Below, one piece after another: positions 1-8,636 of a stretch of DNA of 64,000 bases (its first letter is position 1; each line of letters begins with the position of its first letter). The notes below the pieces were generated by a model. That model was not told where the DNA came from. It did no database searches and saw only the letters and a list, made by a program, of their open reading frames with translations. Origin of the DNA: Streptomyces sp. CB02400 (lineage in GTDB: Bacteria > Actinomycetota > Actinomycetes > Streptomycetales > Streptomycetaceae); assembly GCF_001905725.1 (NCBI RefSeq), contig NZ_LIWB01000018.1, positions 133,616 to 197,615 of the forward strand, in the 5' to 3' direction. The position numbers and the translations under genes were made by a program.

Positions 1-1
1 G

Positions 2-2185
2 GTGCTGCTGACCCTGATGTTCGCGCGTGAGCACGCCTTCGCCGGGCTGATACCCGGCCCCGACGCCGTCCGCTTCTTCGCCGAGCTGCTGGAGCAGGGC
101 GGCGACGACGTCAGCCGGTACGCGATCCCGGCGCCGCTGTCCGACGGCATCCGGCTGATGCTGGTCGGCGGCGTGCTGGTGATCGGGCTGCTGGTGGACA
201 CCCTCGCGGTGACCTTCCGCGGCGCGGCCCCGGCCGGGCTGCCGCTGCTCGCCCTGTACTCGGTGGCCGCGGGGCTGGCCGACAACGGCATCGACTGGCT
301 GTGGTTCCTGCTGGCGGCGGCCGGCTACCTGATGCTGCTGCTCGCCGAGGGCCGGGACCGGCTCTCCCAGTGGGGGCGCGTGTTCGGCGGGGCGCCCGGC
401 CCGGGCGGGGACTCGCCCGGCGCCGTCGCACCGGTGCGCACCGGGCGGCGGATCGGCGCGGTCGCGCTGGGCATCGCCCTGGTGGTGCCGCTCGCCCTGC
501 CCGCGATGAACGGCGGTCTGCTGGGCCCCGCCGGTACGGGGGTCGGCTCGGGCTCCGGAGGGGGCGGCACCATCTCCGCGGTGAACCCGCTGGTGTCGCT
601 GCGCGACTCGCTGAACCAGGACGAGGACCGACAGGTCATGTCGGTGCGCTCCGAGATGACGGACGTGTCGGACCTGTATCTGCGGATCGTCTCCCTGGAC
701 GACTTCGACGGCACCACGTGGAAGCCGTCGAAGCGGTCCATCACCACCGTCCCCGACGGCACGTTCCCGACCCCGCCGGGCCTCGGCCCCGAGGTCGCGC
801 GCACGGAGATCGGCACGACGATCTCGACCGCCGACTCGTACGGCCAGGACTGGCTGCCGATGCCGTACCCGCCGAGCGGGGTGAGCATCCGGGGCAACTG
901 GCGCTACGAACCCGTCGGCATGACGCTGGTCGGCGACCACGGGCAGAACACGCGCGGTCTGACGTACGAGGTGCGCAGCCTCCACGTGCGGCCCACGGCG
1001 GAGCAGCTCGCCGGCGCGCCGCAGCCGCCGCCCGCGCTGAAGCGCGAGTACACCGAGCTGCCGGACTCGCTGCCGGCCGTGGTGTCCCGCACCGCCCGCG
1101 AGGTCACCGAGGGCGCGACCAACGCCTACGACCAGGCGGTCAAGCTCCAGGAGTACTTCACGCTGTACGGCGGCTTCGAGTACGACACCGAGGTCGACGT
1201 CGGCAGCGGCTCGCAGGCGATCGCCCGCTTCCTGCGGGACAAGCAGGGCTTCTGTGTGCACTTCTCCTTCGCGATGGCGTCGATGGCCCGTTCGCTCGGC
1301 ATACCGGCGCGGGTCGCGGTGGGCTTCGCGCCCGGGACCCGGCAGCCGGACGACACGATCGCGGTCACGCTGCGGGACGCGCACGCCTGGCCGGAGCTGT
1401 ACTTCGAGGGTGTGGGCTGGACCCGGTTCGAGCCGACCCCGACCCGTGGTTCGACGCCGTCGTACACCGTGCAGGACACCGCGGAGAACACGGTGCCCGA
1501 TCCCGCCCGGCCCTCACAGACCGCGTCCGCGGAGCCGTCGGCGGAGCCCTCGGAGAGCGAGAGCTGCACGGCGGAGCGGAGGAGGCTGGGGGCGTGCGAG
1601 AGCGAGTCGCCGCAGGCGGCCCTGCCCGCGGGCGGTGACGGGCCGAAGTGGTACGCGCTGCTGGGATGGGCGCTGGCCGGTCTCGCGGTGCTGGTGCTGC
1701 CGCTGTCGCCGATGCTGTGGCGGGCGAGGACCCGGGCGGTGCGGCTGGGCGGGCACGGCCGGTCGGAGGCGGAGGCGGTGCCGTACGTCCTGGCCGTCTG
1801 GGACGAGCTGACCGACACGGCGTGGGACTACGGCATCGCGCCGGACGAGTCGCTGACACCGCGCGGGGCGGCGGACCGGATCGTGCGGCTGGGCCGGCTC
1901 GGGCCGGGTGCGGCGGCGTCGGTGCACCGGGTGGCCGACGCGGTGGAGCAGGTCCTGTACGCGCCCCGGCCGCGGCCGGTGGTGGGGCTGGCGGAGGAGG
2001 TGCGGGGGGTTGCCGCGGGGCTGCGGGCCTCGGCCGGTGGCCGGCGGGTGCGGGCGCGGGCGGTGTTCGCTCCGCGGTCGAGTGTGCGGGTGGTGTGGGC
2101 GGTGTCGGCGTGGTGGGCCGGGGTGCGTGCGCGTCTGCTGGCGCTTCGTCCGGCCTGGCGCCGGCCGTCACGGCAGCGGGGCTGA
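2..2185 (+). CDS. Transglutaminase-like (TgpA-type) membrane protein, 5' end outside the window
   Basis: The reading frame is open from the window edge, so the true start and several N-terminal membrane segments are probably missing; full TgpA-type proteins have about five or six. What remains begins with hydrophobic segments (about residues 50-110 and 148-170), followed by a long extracytoplasmic region holding a transglutaminase-like core: a Cys in QGFCVHFSFA (about residue 420), His in RDAHAWPE (about 460) and Asp/Glu in the WTRFEPTPTR block. A Ser/Glu-rich linker leads to another membrane segment (about 548-570) and a cytoplasmic tail with a DUF4129-like acidic/hydrophobic helix. The family is usually encoded beside a MoxR ATPase and a DUF58 protein; those would lie upstream. 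Exact substrate is unknown; a cell-envelope peptide or protein cross-linking/protease role is inferred. Confidence 0.88.
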   Translation: MLLTLMFAREHAFAGLIPGPDAVRFFAELLEQGGDDVSRYAIPAPLSDGIRLMLVGGVLVIGLLVDTLAVTFRGAAPAGLPLLALYSVAAGLADNGIDWLWFLLAAAGYLMLLLAEGRDRLSQWGRVFGGAPGPGGDSPGAVAPVRTGRRIGAVALGIALVVPLALPAMNGGLLGPAGTGVGSGSGGGGTISAVNPLVSLRDSLNQDEDRQVMSVRSEMTDVSDLYLRIVSLDDFDGTTWKPSKRSITTVPDGTFPTPPGLGPEVARTEIGTTISTADSYGQDWLPMPYPPSGVSIRGNWRYEPVGMTLVGDHGQNTRGLTYEVRSLHVRPTAEQLAGAPQPPPALKREYTELPDSLPAVVSRTAREVTEGATNAYDQAVKLQEYFTLYGGFEYDTEVDVGSGSQAIARFLRDKQGFCVHFSFAMASMARSLGIPARVAVGFAPGTRQPDDTIAVTLRDAHAWPELYFEGVGWTRFEPTPTRGSTPSYTVQDTAENTVPDPARPSQTASAEPSAEPSESESCTAERRRLGACESESPQAALPAGGDGPKWYALLGWALAGLAVLVLPLSPMLWRARTRAVRLGGHGRSEAEAVPYVLAVWDELTDTAWDYGIAPDESLTPRGAADRIVRLGRLGPGAAASVHRVADAVEQVLYAPRPRPVVGLAEEVRGVAAGLRASAGGRRVRARAVFAPRSSVRVVWAVSAWWAGVRARLLALRPAWRRPSRQRG

Positions 2186-2264
2186 GCCCCGCCGGCCGCG
2201 CGGGGGCCGGCCCTCGCGGTGTTGCGCGGTACCCGGCGTGAGGGCTGGGCGGGGGTCGGTCGCG

Positions 2265-2345
2265 CTGCCCGGCGCTTACGGGGTGCCGTCCGCGCCCGCC
2301 CGTGCCGCCCCAGCGGCACGACTGCCCGCGGGCCGCGGAGAGGCG
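2265..2345. repeat. Dispersed intergenic repeat family A, copy 1
   Basis: This stretch contains the stem CGTGCCGC-CCCA-GCGGCACG (2301-2320) followed by ACTGCCCGCGG and preceded by a block resembling GGGTGCCGTC. Very similar blocks recur near 17.6, 40.37 and 46.7 kb. It is noncoding and lies just past the transglutaminase gene. Confidence 0.75.
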
Positions 2346-2400
2346 GGTGCCGTTGCCCGCGGATCGCGGAAGGGGCGGGTGCCGTTGTCCGTGGGAACGG

Positions 2401-2437
2401 CGAAGGGGGCGGCCACCTCGTGGTGGTCGCCCCTTCG
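2401..2437. terminator. Bidirectional hairpin terminator between convergent genes
   Basis: A long stem pairs CGAAGGGGGCGGCCACC with GGTGGTCGCCCCTTCG around a short TCGT loop, with one bulged G and one wobble pair. It sits between the transglutaminase gene (plus) and the DUF3040 gene (minus), as expected for a shared terminator. Confidence 0.65.
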
Positions 2438-2453
2438 GCAAGTTCTCGGTCGG

Positions 2454-2855
2454 CTAGTGGCCGCCCTGTTCGTCACGGCGGCGTTGCCAGCGTTCCTCTA
2501 TGCGGTCCATCACCGAGCGGCGTTGTCTGGCCTGGCGGCCCGCCTGTGGCGTGCCCGTCGCGCCGGCGGCCTGCTCTCCCGGCTTGGGTGCCTTGCGCCA
2601 GCCGGTCACCGCGAGAACCGCGCAGCCCAGCATCACGAGGAACCCCACCACACTGAGCCAGACCTGCTGGGCGACCATACCGGCCATGAGGAGCGCAATA
2701 CCCACGAGGAAGCCCGCGACCGCCTGGTAGACCCGTCGCCGGGTGTACGTACGCAGCCCGCTTCCCTCGAGCGCCGTCGCGAACTTGGGATCTTCGGCGT
2801 ACAGCGCTCGCTCCATTTGCTCGAGCATGCGCTGCTCGTGCTCCGAGAGCGGCAC
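2454..2855 (-). CDS. DUF3040 small membrane protein
   Basis: A 133-residue protein of the actinobacterial DUF3040 family. The N-terminus PLSEHEQRMLEQMERALYAED is the family signature, followed by two adjacent hydrophobic helices (about residues 42-85) and a basic, Gln/Arg-rich C-terminus. The GTG start at 2855 is chosen because a strong GAGGAGG site lies six bases upstream and because the family begins at this motif; an upstream in-frame start at 2951 would add 32 unrelated residues. Function is unknown. In Streptomyces such genes lie close to the division and cell-wall (dcw) cluster, which fits the transglutaminase neighbour, but that cluster itself is not in view. Confidence 0.85.
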   Translation of the reverse strand: MPLSEHEQRMLEQMERALYAEDPKFATALEGSGLRTYTRRRVYQAVAGFLVGIALLMAGMVAQQVWLSVVGFLVMLGCAVLAVTGWRKAPKPGEQAAGATGTPQAGRQARQRRSVMDRIEERWQRRRDEQGGH

Positions 2856-3143
2856 GGAGTCCTCCTCATCGTGCAGTCGCCGGGGCGACCCGGGGGGTCC
2901 CTTCAGGATAGGCAGGGAATCGCCCCCGTGAAACCCGCCCCTCTGCGCCAATTGGCCAACCGGTACCAGCCATCACGTCCCGGTCCGCTGAGGCTTCTCA
3001 TTCCCCGGCGGCCGACCCGTCATGCCCGGCGGTCTCCCTCGATCATACGGCGCCAAGCCGCCATTCGGGGGGCCTGTGGCGCACTCCATGCGCGGCGGGG
3101 CCACCGGACGCGTCGCTGATCAGCGGCGCGTCCCGGCAGCCGC

Positions 3144-3914
3144 TCAGGCCTCCGGGGTCCCCCGCGTCTCACCGAGCACATGAAGTTGCGTGGCCACGGA
3201 GTGGAAGGCGGCGAGCTCGGCCGCCGCGGCCTCCAGCTTCAGCAGCGCGTCCAGGGCTCCGGGCTCGGTGTCGACGAGCACACCGGGGACGAGGTCGGCG
3301 AAGACCCGCACGCCGTGCACGGCGCCGACCGTCAGGCCCGCGCCCTCCACGAGCGCGGTGAGCCGGTCGGCGGTGAAGCGGCGCGGCACGGGGTCGCCGG
3401 TGCCCCATCGGCCGTTCGGGTCGTCGAGCGCCTGCTTGGCCTCCGTGAAGTGACCGGCGAGGGCGCGGGCGAGCACGGCGCCGCCGAGGCCCGCGGCGAG
3501 CAGGCTGAGGACGCCGTCGGGGCGCAGGGCCGCCACCGCGTTGCGGACGCCTTCGGCGGGGTCGTCGACGTACTCCAGGACGCCGTGGCACAGCACGACG
3601 TCGTAGCCGCCGCGCTCGGCCACGTCGAAGAGGCCCCGGGCGTCGCCCTGGACGCCCCGCACCCGGTCGGCGACGCCGGCCTCGGCGGCGCGGCGTTCCA
3701 GGGCGAACAGCGCGTTGGGGCTGGGGTCGACGACGGTCACCTGGTGGCCGAGGCGGGCGAGGGGCACCGCGAAGTTGCCGCTGCCGCCGCCGGTGTCGAG
3801 GACGTCCAGCGCCTGCCGTCCGGTCGCCTTGACCCGGCGTTCCAGGGCGTCCTGGAGGACCTCCCAGACCACGGCGGTACGGAGGGCGGCGCGGGGCCGC
3901 ATCGGGTCCGACAC
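3144..3914 (-). CDS. Class I SAM-dependent methyltransferase
   Basis: A 256-residue soluble protein with the Rossmann-type SAM-binding fold. Motif I is LDVLDTGGGSGNFAVPLA (about residues 37-54), the acidic end of beta 2 is VTVVDPSPNA, and the motif IV region is YDVVLCHGVLEYVDDP. The GTG start at 3914 has GAGGAG nine bases upstream. The methyl acceptor cannot be read from the sequence; the LCHGVLEYVDDP block resembles CmoA/SmtA-like and demethylmenaquinone-type methyltransferases, but no neighbouring gene indicates a pathway. It stands alone, with the HEPN-like gene upstream on the same strand. Confidence 0.85.
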   Translation of the reverse strand: MSDPMRPRAALRTAVVWEVLQDALERRVKATGRQALDVLDTGGGSGNFAVPLARLGHQVTVVDPSPNALFALERRAAEAGVADRVRGVQGDARGLFDVAERGGYDVVLCHGVLEYVDDPAEGVRNAVAALRPDGVLSLLAAGLGGAVLARALAGHFTEAKQALDDPNGRWGTGDPVPRRFTADRLTALVEGAGLTVGAVHGVRVFADLVPGVLVDTEPGALDALLKLEAAAAELAAFHSVATQLHVLGETRGTPEA

Positions 3915-4001
3915 GGTAGTTGACTCCTCGGCGGGGCGATCGGGTTCAGGCGGTGTCCACCCTATGGCCTGCGCCGTGGTTCCCGGCCACCTGGCTGGGG
4001 G

Positions 4002-4601
4002 CTAGGGGGCTGCGCGCGGTGTTTCGCCCCCTCCGCCCCTTCCCTTCCCTTCCCCGGGGGCTTCGCCCCCGGACTCCCCTCGCGCAGCCCCCCGCGCCCC
4101 TGGGAGGGGCAGGACCGGTTGGAGGACCAGCATCTGTTCGACCAGGCGGAGGAACATCGCGACGTCGCGTATCAGGTCGTCGGCGTCGCGGACGGTGGCC
4201 GCGCCCTGGATGCCGGCCTCGGCGCGGGCGCGGCGCCGGGCCCCGGAGGCGAACAGCGCGCTCCACTCGGTGAGCTCGGGCGCGATCTCGGGGAGCACTT
4301 CCCAGGCGCTCCGTATTCTGGCCCGGGCCCGGGGCGAGGTCTCGGGCCGGCCGCGGGCGGCGAGCACGGCGGCGGCGGTGCGCAGGGCGGCGAGGTGGGC
4401 CGTCGCGTAGCGCTCGTTGGGTGTCTCGAGGACGGCGGCCTCGTCGAGTCCGGCACGGGCCTGGGCGAGCAGGTCGAGGGCGGCGGGCGGGGCCGTGGCG
4501 CGGCGCAGCACGGGGTGGATGTCGCTCGCCGGGCCGTTCAGTGAGGGGGCAGGGCCGGTTGCGCGGCGCCGACGGGCGGCGGCTGCGGACGAGTGGGCCA
4601 T
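4002..4601 (-). CDS. SAV_6107-type HEPN domain protein
   Basis: A 199-residue, mostly helical protein matching the Streptomyces SAV_6107 family (HEPN superfamily). The conserved part is about residues 35-160 (DLLAQARAGLDEAAVLET; YATAHLAALRTAAAVLAARG; SAWEVLPEIAPEL; DADDLIRDVAMFLRLVEQML). The ATG at 4601 has AGGAGG seven bases upstream. The last roughly 36 residues are Gly/Glu/Arg-rich and are encoded by a GC-rich hairpin repeat, so the native C-terminus was probably shorter and has been extended by the repeat. I see no clear catalytic Rx4-6H RNase motif of HEPN toxins, so nuclease activity is not claimed. Confidence 0.78.
   Translation of the reverse strand: MAHSSAAAARRRRATGPAPSLNGPASDIHPVLRRATAPPAALDLLAQARAGLDEAAVLETPNERYATAHLAALRTAAAVLAARGRPETSPRARARIRSAWEVLPEIAPELTEWSALFASGARRRARAEAGIQGAATVRDADDLIRDVAMFLRLVEQMLVLQPVLPLPGARGAARGESGGEAPGEGKGRGGGGETPRAAP
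4005..4100. repeat. GC-rich hairpin repeat (family C type) inside the 3' end of the HEPN gene
   Basis: The block contains an outer pair (GGGGGCTGCGCG with CGCGCAGCCCCC) and an inner stem CCGGGGGC-TTCG-CCCCCGG, plus a CCCTTCCCTTCCC run. Blocks of this composition are common between Streptomyces genes; here the HEPN reading frame runs through it. Confidence 0.65.
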
Positions 4602-4701
4602 GACGAACCTCCTGTCGTCTTTGTGACGGCTCCCCTACTAAGAGGTGCCGTATGTACACATCGTGAGGTATGCCACTGACAATCCGTTCTGACCTGGGCT
4701 T

Positions 4702-4755
4702 TTGCTTCGATCGACTGTTCGCGTTAGTTTTTGCACTGACCAGTCAGTTCAAAAA
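4702..4755 (+). promoter_or_regulatory. Promoter and TetR-type palindromic operator of the ABC/YhgE cassette
   Basis: A 28-bp near-perfect palindrome spans 4728-4755: 13-base arms (TTTTTGCACTGAC and GTCAGTTCAAAAA) around a central CA, with one mismatch per arm. Its core ACTGAC-CA-GTCAGT is a typical TetR-family operator. A weak promoter (TTGCTT at 4702-4707, 16-base gap, TTAGTT at 4724-4729) abuts it, so the bound repressor would cover the start site. The TetR gene at the end of the cassette is the obvious candidate regulator. Confidence 0.75.
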
Positions 4756-4767
4756 CAGGGGGACTTG

Positions 4768-5493
4768 GTGGACGGTCCGTCCGGACTCGCCGTCACGGCC
4801 CGCGGCTTCGGCCTGAAGGGGCCCCGGGGATGGGCGTTCCGCGGGGTCTCGGCCGACGCGGGGCCCGGCTCGCTGATCGCGGTGGAGGGGCCGTCCGGGT
4901 CGGGCCGCACCTGCCTGCTGCTCGCCCTCACCGGCCGGATGCGGCCCACGGAGGGCCTGGCCTCCGTGGGCGGGCTGGAACTGCCCAGGCGCATGTCCGC
5001 CGTACGCCGCCGCAGCGCGCTCGCGCACGTCGCCGGGGTCACCGACCTGGACCCGGCCCTCACCGTCGGCGAGCACCTGCGGGAACAGGTCCTGCTGCAG
5101 CGCCGTTTCGGCGGCCCGCGACCGCGCCCGCGCGTCGACGACGCGCTGACCACCGCCGGTCTGGACCTCACCTCCCTCCCCAAGGCCGCGCGGACCGCCG
5201 TACGGGATCTGGAGCGGGTGGAGGCGCTGCGGCTGTCGCTCGCGCTGGCGCTGCTGGGGCGCCCCCGGCTGCTCGGTGTGGACGACACCGACCTGAAGCT
5301 CTCGTCCGCCGAACGGGACGCTGTCTGGGCCCTGCTGCGGTCCATCGCCGGCGCCGGCACCACCGTGCTGGCCGTGTGCAGCGAGGCACCGCCCGGCGCG
5401 ACGCCCGTCCGCACGGGAACCGACCGGCACGACGACGAGCACGACGACGGGAAGGAGGCCGCCGATGCGATCGCCTCGACTGGCCGCTCTTGA
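4768..5493 (+). CDS. ABC transporter ATP-binding protein
   Basis: A 241-residue nucleotide-binding subunit. Walker A is GPSGSGRT (about residues 37-44), with Arg in place of the invariant Lys. A Q-loop/signature region is present but poor: the LSGGQ helix is replaced by a DLERVEALRLSLALALLGRPRLL block, and Walker B reads PRLLGVDDTD instead of LLLDEP. GTG at 4768 is chosen for the upstream GGGGGA and the family length; 4702 would run back through the operator. It overlaps the downstream permease gene by 29 bases and is presumably co-translated. The substituted P-loop Lys and the loss of Walker B Glu suggest weak or regulatory ATP use. Confidence 0.82.
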   Translation: MDGPSGLAVTARGFGLKGPRGWAFRGVSADAGPGSLIAVEGPSGSGRTCLLLALTGRMRPTEGLASVGGLELPRRMSAVRRRSALAHVAGVTDLDPALTVGEHLREQVLLQRRFGGPRPRPRVDDALTTAGLDLTSLPKAARTAVRDLERVEALRLSLALALLGRPRLLGVDDTDLKLSSAERDAVWALLRSIAGAGTTVLAVCSEAPPGATPVRTGTDRHDDEHDDGKEAADAIASTGRS

Positions 5494-7549
5494 GCTCCGC
5501 CGCTTCGGCCGGGGCAGGCTGCCGCGCGCGGCCCTGGTCGCCCTGCTGGTGCTGCCGCTGCTGTACGGCGCCCTGTACCTGTGGTCGTTCTGGGATCCGT
5601 ACGGCCGTCTGGACCGGATCCCGGTGGCGCTGGTGAACGACGACAAGGGGGCCGGTGCCGACGGGAAGCGGATCACCGCGGGCGACGACATCGCCGAGGG
5701 GCTGCGCGACAGCGGCACCTTCGACTGGCGGGAGGTGAGCGCGGACGAGGCCCGGCGGGGCGTCGAGGACGGCACGTACTACCTGTCGCTGACCATGCCC
5801 GCCGACTTCAGCCGCCGTATCGCCTCCAGCTCGGGCGGCTCCCCCGAGACGAGCGCCCTCCAGGTGCGGACGAACGACGCCAACAACTACATCGTCGGGC
5901 AGATCTCCCGGACGGTCTTCGGCGAGGTGCGCCGGGCCGCGTCCACGAAGACGTCGCGCTCCTTCCTGGACCGGATCTTCGTCTCGTTCTCGGACATCCA
6001 CGGCGAGACCGTGAAGGCGGCCGAGGGGGCCGACAAGCTGAGCGGCGGCATCGGGAAGGCGGAGAAGGGCTCCAAGGACCTCGCCGACGGCCTGGCGGAC
6101 GCCCGCAAGGGCAGCGGGAAGCTCTCCAAGGGCCTGAAGACCCTCCACAAGGGCGCCGGCGACCTGGAGGACGGCTCGAAGAAGGTCGCGGACGGCACGC
6201 GGAGGCTCGCCGACAAGGTGAACGCGGTCGACGCCGAGGTGGGCCCGTTCCTCGAGAAGAACGAGAAGGCCATCGGCGACACCGCGCGGTTCGTCGCCGA
6301 CTCGGCCGGAAAGCTCCGCGCGGACCTCGACTCCCTGGAGGAGGAGGCGCCGGCCGCCGTGAAGGACGCCCGCGCGGCGTCCGACACCATGGACGGCATC
6401 CACAAGGCGCGCTGCGAGGACCCCGTCCTGCCCGACCCCGCCTGCCCGGACCTGAAGAAGGCCAAGGACGCGGCGGCCACGGCGGCGGACGTCGCCGGCG
6501 ACGTCGGTTCCCTGGTCACCGGCCACCACGACGACCTGAAGAAGCTCGACACCCACCTCGCCGCCCTGGAGAAGCAGGCCCGGACGCTCGCCGACCGCGC
6601 CCCGCACCTCTCCGAGGACCTCGACGACGCCGTCACCAGGATCAACAAGCTCGACGCCGGGGCCGGCAAGGTCGCCGCCGGCGCGAAGAAGCTGAACAAG
6701 GGACTCGGCACCGCCGAGACCGGCGCAGCGGACCTGGACAAGGGCGTCGGCGAGCTGAAGACCGGCGCGGACGATCTGAACGGCGGCCTCTACAAGCTCG
6801 TCGACGGCTCCGGCGAACTCGCCGGCGGCCTGCACGACGGTGCCGGGAAGATCCCCGACTACGACGAGCGGGACCGCGACCGGCGCACCGAGGTGATGGC
6901 CGACCCGGTCCGGCTCGTCTCCCACGACCTGCACAAGGCGCCCGACTACGGCACCGGCTTCGCCCCGTACTTCATCCCGCTGTCGCTGTGGGTGGGCGCG
7001 ATGGTGGCGTACATGCTGATCGCGCCGATGAACCGGCGCGCGCTCGCGGCGGGCGCCTCCGCCTGGCGGATCGCGCTGGCGGGCTGGCTGCCGGTGGTGG
7101 CGATCGGGGTGCTGCAGACGCTGGCGCTGATGGCGGTGCTGCACTGGGCGCTCGGGCTGCAGATGGCGCGGGCGGCCGGCACGGTGGGCTTCCTGTGCCT
7201 GGTGACGGCGTGCTTCGCGGCGATCGTGCAGTGGCTGAACGCGCGCTTCGGCGCGGCCGGCCGGATCCTCGTCCTCGCGCTGCTGATGCTCCAGCTCACC
7301 TCGGCGGGCGGCACGTACCCCGTGCAGACCAGCCCCGGCTTCTTCAACGCGCTGCACCCGTTCCTGCCGATGAGCCATGTCGTCGAGGCGCTGCGGCGGC
7401 TCATCACGGGCGGCGGCCTCGGACCGGTGTGGCAGGCGTGCGCCGTGCTCGCGGCCTTCACCGCGGGCGCCCTCGCGCTCACCGCGCTGTCGGCCCGCCG
7501 CCGCCAGGTGTGGACGATGGACCGGCTGCACCCGGAGCTGACCTTGTGA
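5465..7549 (+). CDS. YhgE/Pip-family ABC-2-type membrane protein
   Basis: A 694-residue membrane protein of the YhgE/Pip (phage infection protein) family. One N-terminal membrane helix (about 18-38) precedes a large extracellular region (about 40-490) with repeated Gly-Ala-Xaa-Lys/Asp-Leu heptads (for example ADGLADARKGSGKLSKGL, KKVADGTRRLADK), a predicted long coiled coil. Five or six membrane helices follow (about 500-680). It starts inside the ATPase gene, with AAGGAGG upstream. With the ATPase it likely forms an exporter or an envelope-anchored complex; long coiled-coil YhgE proteins are also found with type VII/ESX-like secretion. The substrate is unknown. The downstream TetR gene is in the same direction. 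Confidence 0.87.
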   Translation: MRSPRLAALELRRFGRGRLPRAALVALLVLPLLYGALYLWSFWDPYGRLDRIPVALVNDDKGAGADGKRITAGDDIAEGLRDSGTFDWREVSADEARRGVEDGTYYLSLTMPADFSRRIASSSGGSPETSALQVRTNDANNYIVGQISRTVFGEVRRAASTKTSRSFLDRIFVSFSDIHGETVKAAEGADKLSGGIGKAEKGSKDLADGLADARKGSGKLSKGLKTLHKGAGDLEDGSKKVADGTRRLADKVNAVDAEVGPFLEKNEKAIGDTARFVADSAGKLRADLDSLEEEAPAAVKDARAASDTMDGIHKARCEDPVLPDPACPDLKKAKDAAATAADVAGDVGSLVTGHHDDLKKLDTHLAALEKQARTLADRAPHLSEDLDDAVTRINKLDAGAGKVAAGAKKLNKGLGTAETGAADLDKGVGELKTGADDLNGGLYKLVDGSGELAGGLHDGAGKIPDYDERDRDRRTEVMADPVRLVSHDLHKAPDYGTGFAPYFIPLSLWVGAMVAYMLIAPMNRRALAAGASAWRIALAGWLPVVAIGVLQTLALMAVLHWALGLQMARAAGTVGFLCLVTACFAAIVQWLNARFGAAGRILVLALLMLQLTSAGGTYPVQTSPGFFNALHPFLPMSHVVEALRRLITGGGLGPVWQACAVLAAFTAGALALTALSARRRQVWTMDRLHPELTL

Positions 7550-7584
7550 ACGGACGGATCGGCGTTCCTGTGACAATCAGGGCC

Positions 7585-8214
7585 ATGGAACGCAGCAGCA
7601 CCACGCCGGGCGGCAGTGCCCGTCGCGAGGCCACCCGGCAGAAGCTCTACGAGGCGGCCGTCACCCTCATCGCCGAGCAAGGTTTCTCCGCCACCACCGT
7701 GGACGAGATCGCCGAGCGGGCGGGGGTCGCGAAGGGCACGGTCTACTACAACTTCGCGAGCAAGTCGGTCCTCTTCGAGGAGCTGCTGCGGCACGGGGTC
7801 GGTCTGCTGACCGCCTCTCTGCGGGAGGCGGCCGAGCGGACGGCCGCGGAGGGCGGCGGCGGGGTCGACGCCCTGGACGCGATGATCCGCGCGGGGCTCG
7901 TCTTCATCGACCGCTACCCGGCCTTCACCCAGCTGTACGTGGCCGAGCTGTGGCGCACCAACCGGGCCTGGCAGTCCACGCTGATGGTGGTGCGGCAGCA
8001 GGCCGTGGCGGTGGTCGAGGGCGTGCTGCGCGAGGGGGTGGCGAACGGCGAGTTCAGCGAGGAGATCGACGTCCCGCTGACGGCGGCGGCGCTGGTCGGC
8101 ATGGTGCTGGTGGCCGCGCTGGACTGGAAGTCCTTCCAGCCGGAGCGCTCCCTGGACGACGTGCACTCCGCCCTGTCCCGGCTGCTGCAGGGGCGGGTCA
8201 GCGGCCGCCGCTGA
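7585..8214 (+). CDS. TetR/AcrR-family repressor of the ABC/YhgE cassette
   Basis: A 209-residue regulator with the TetR N-terminal helix-turn-helix at about residues 14-60 (REATRQKLYEAAVTLIAEQG; TTVDEIAERAGVAKGTVYYN), ending in the characteristic VYYNFASKSVLFEELL. The C-terminal part is an all-helical ligand-binding/dimer domain. The ATG at 7585 has a modest site (AATCAGGGCC) upstream. It lies 35 bases behind the YhgE-like gene, so it is probably co-transcribed and autoregulated through the palindrome at 4728-4755. Effector unknown. Confidence 0.9.
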   Translation: MERSSTTPGGSARREATRQKLYEAAVTLIAEQGFSATTVDEIAERAGVAKGTVYYNFASKSVLFEELLRHGVGLLTASLREAAERTAAEGGGGVDALDAMIRAGLVFIDRYPAFTQLYVAELWRTNRAWQSTLMVVRQQAVAVVEGVLREGVANGEFSEEIDVPLTAAALVGMVLVAALDWKSFQPERSLDDVHSALSRLLQGRVSGRR

Positions 8215-8231
8215 CCCCCGGACGGACGAAA

Positions 8232-8283
8232 GCGCCGGTCCGGCGGTGGCCGCGTCCCCCGCGGGCCACCGTCGGACCGGCGC
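8232..8283. terminator. Strong hairpin terminator after the TetR gene
   Basis: Twenty-base arms (8232-8251 and 8264-8283, GCGCCGGTCCGGCGGTGGCC against its complement) pair fully apart from one G-T wobble around a 12-base loop, beginning 18 bases past the TetR stop codon. Confidence 0.8.
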
Positions 8284-8636
8284 CTTCCTCACTCCCCCGT
8301 GCGTTCCCCCAGAACCCCGTTGCGGTCGTCCCCCGGGTTCCCCCGTGCCTCGCTCCCGCCGACGGTGCCGGCGGAAGGAGCGGATCGTGGGCCCTTACCG
8401 TTCCGGCGCCCCGTGTCGCCGGTTCCGGGACCGGGCCCCTCTCCGTGGTCTCCACTCTCCCGTTCCCGGGGGCCGGCCCCCATCCGCGCGCGTACTCAAC
8501 TCGGCGGCTAGGTACGGGTACTCAGGGCTGCGCACGCGCGCCCACGGCCCGGTGCCGCCGCCCGGAGTCCGGGGGCCGGGGCGGGGCGCGGGTACTCGGG
8601 CACGGGCTGTCGGTGGCGGCGGATAAAGTCCCTGGC
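8284..8636. other. Gene-free stretch before the FAD oxidoreductase
   Basis: I find no convincing gene here. The open frames on both strands have low-complexity Pro/Arg/Gly composition and no ribosome site or family resemblance. The last 60 bases carry GGATAAAGT just before the oxidoreductase start, possibly a -10-like element (TAAAGT, 8624-8629) that would make the transcript nearly leaderless. Confidence 0.5.

Noticed and set aside
1365..2441. Long Pro/Arg-rich minus-strand frame beginning MPKGRPPRGG, and similar frames beginning MPLGRHG at 2.3, 17.6 and 40.3 kb
   Set aside because: They start inside the dispersed repeat family A and have no coding signature; the shared N-terminus only reflects the repeat.
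5168..7576. An 802-codon open frame on the minus strand opposite the YhgE-like gene
   Set aside because: Low-complexity His/Gln/Arg/Val product with no family motif; mirrors the codon bias of the real gene on the other strand.
8198..8455. Minus-strand 85-codon frame (METTERGPVPEPA) after the TetR gene
   Set aside because: It begins in unstructured DNA and ends inside the terminator; no ribosome site, no resemblance to a family.
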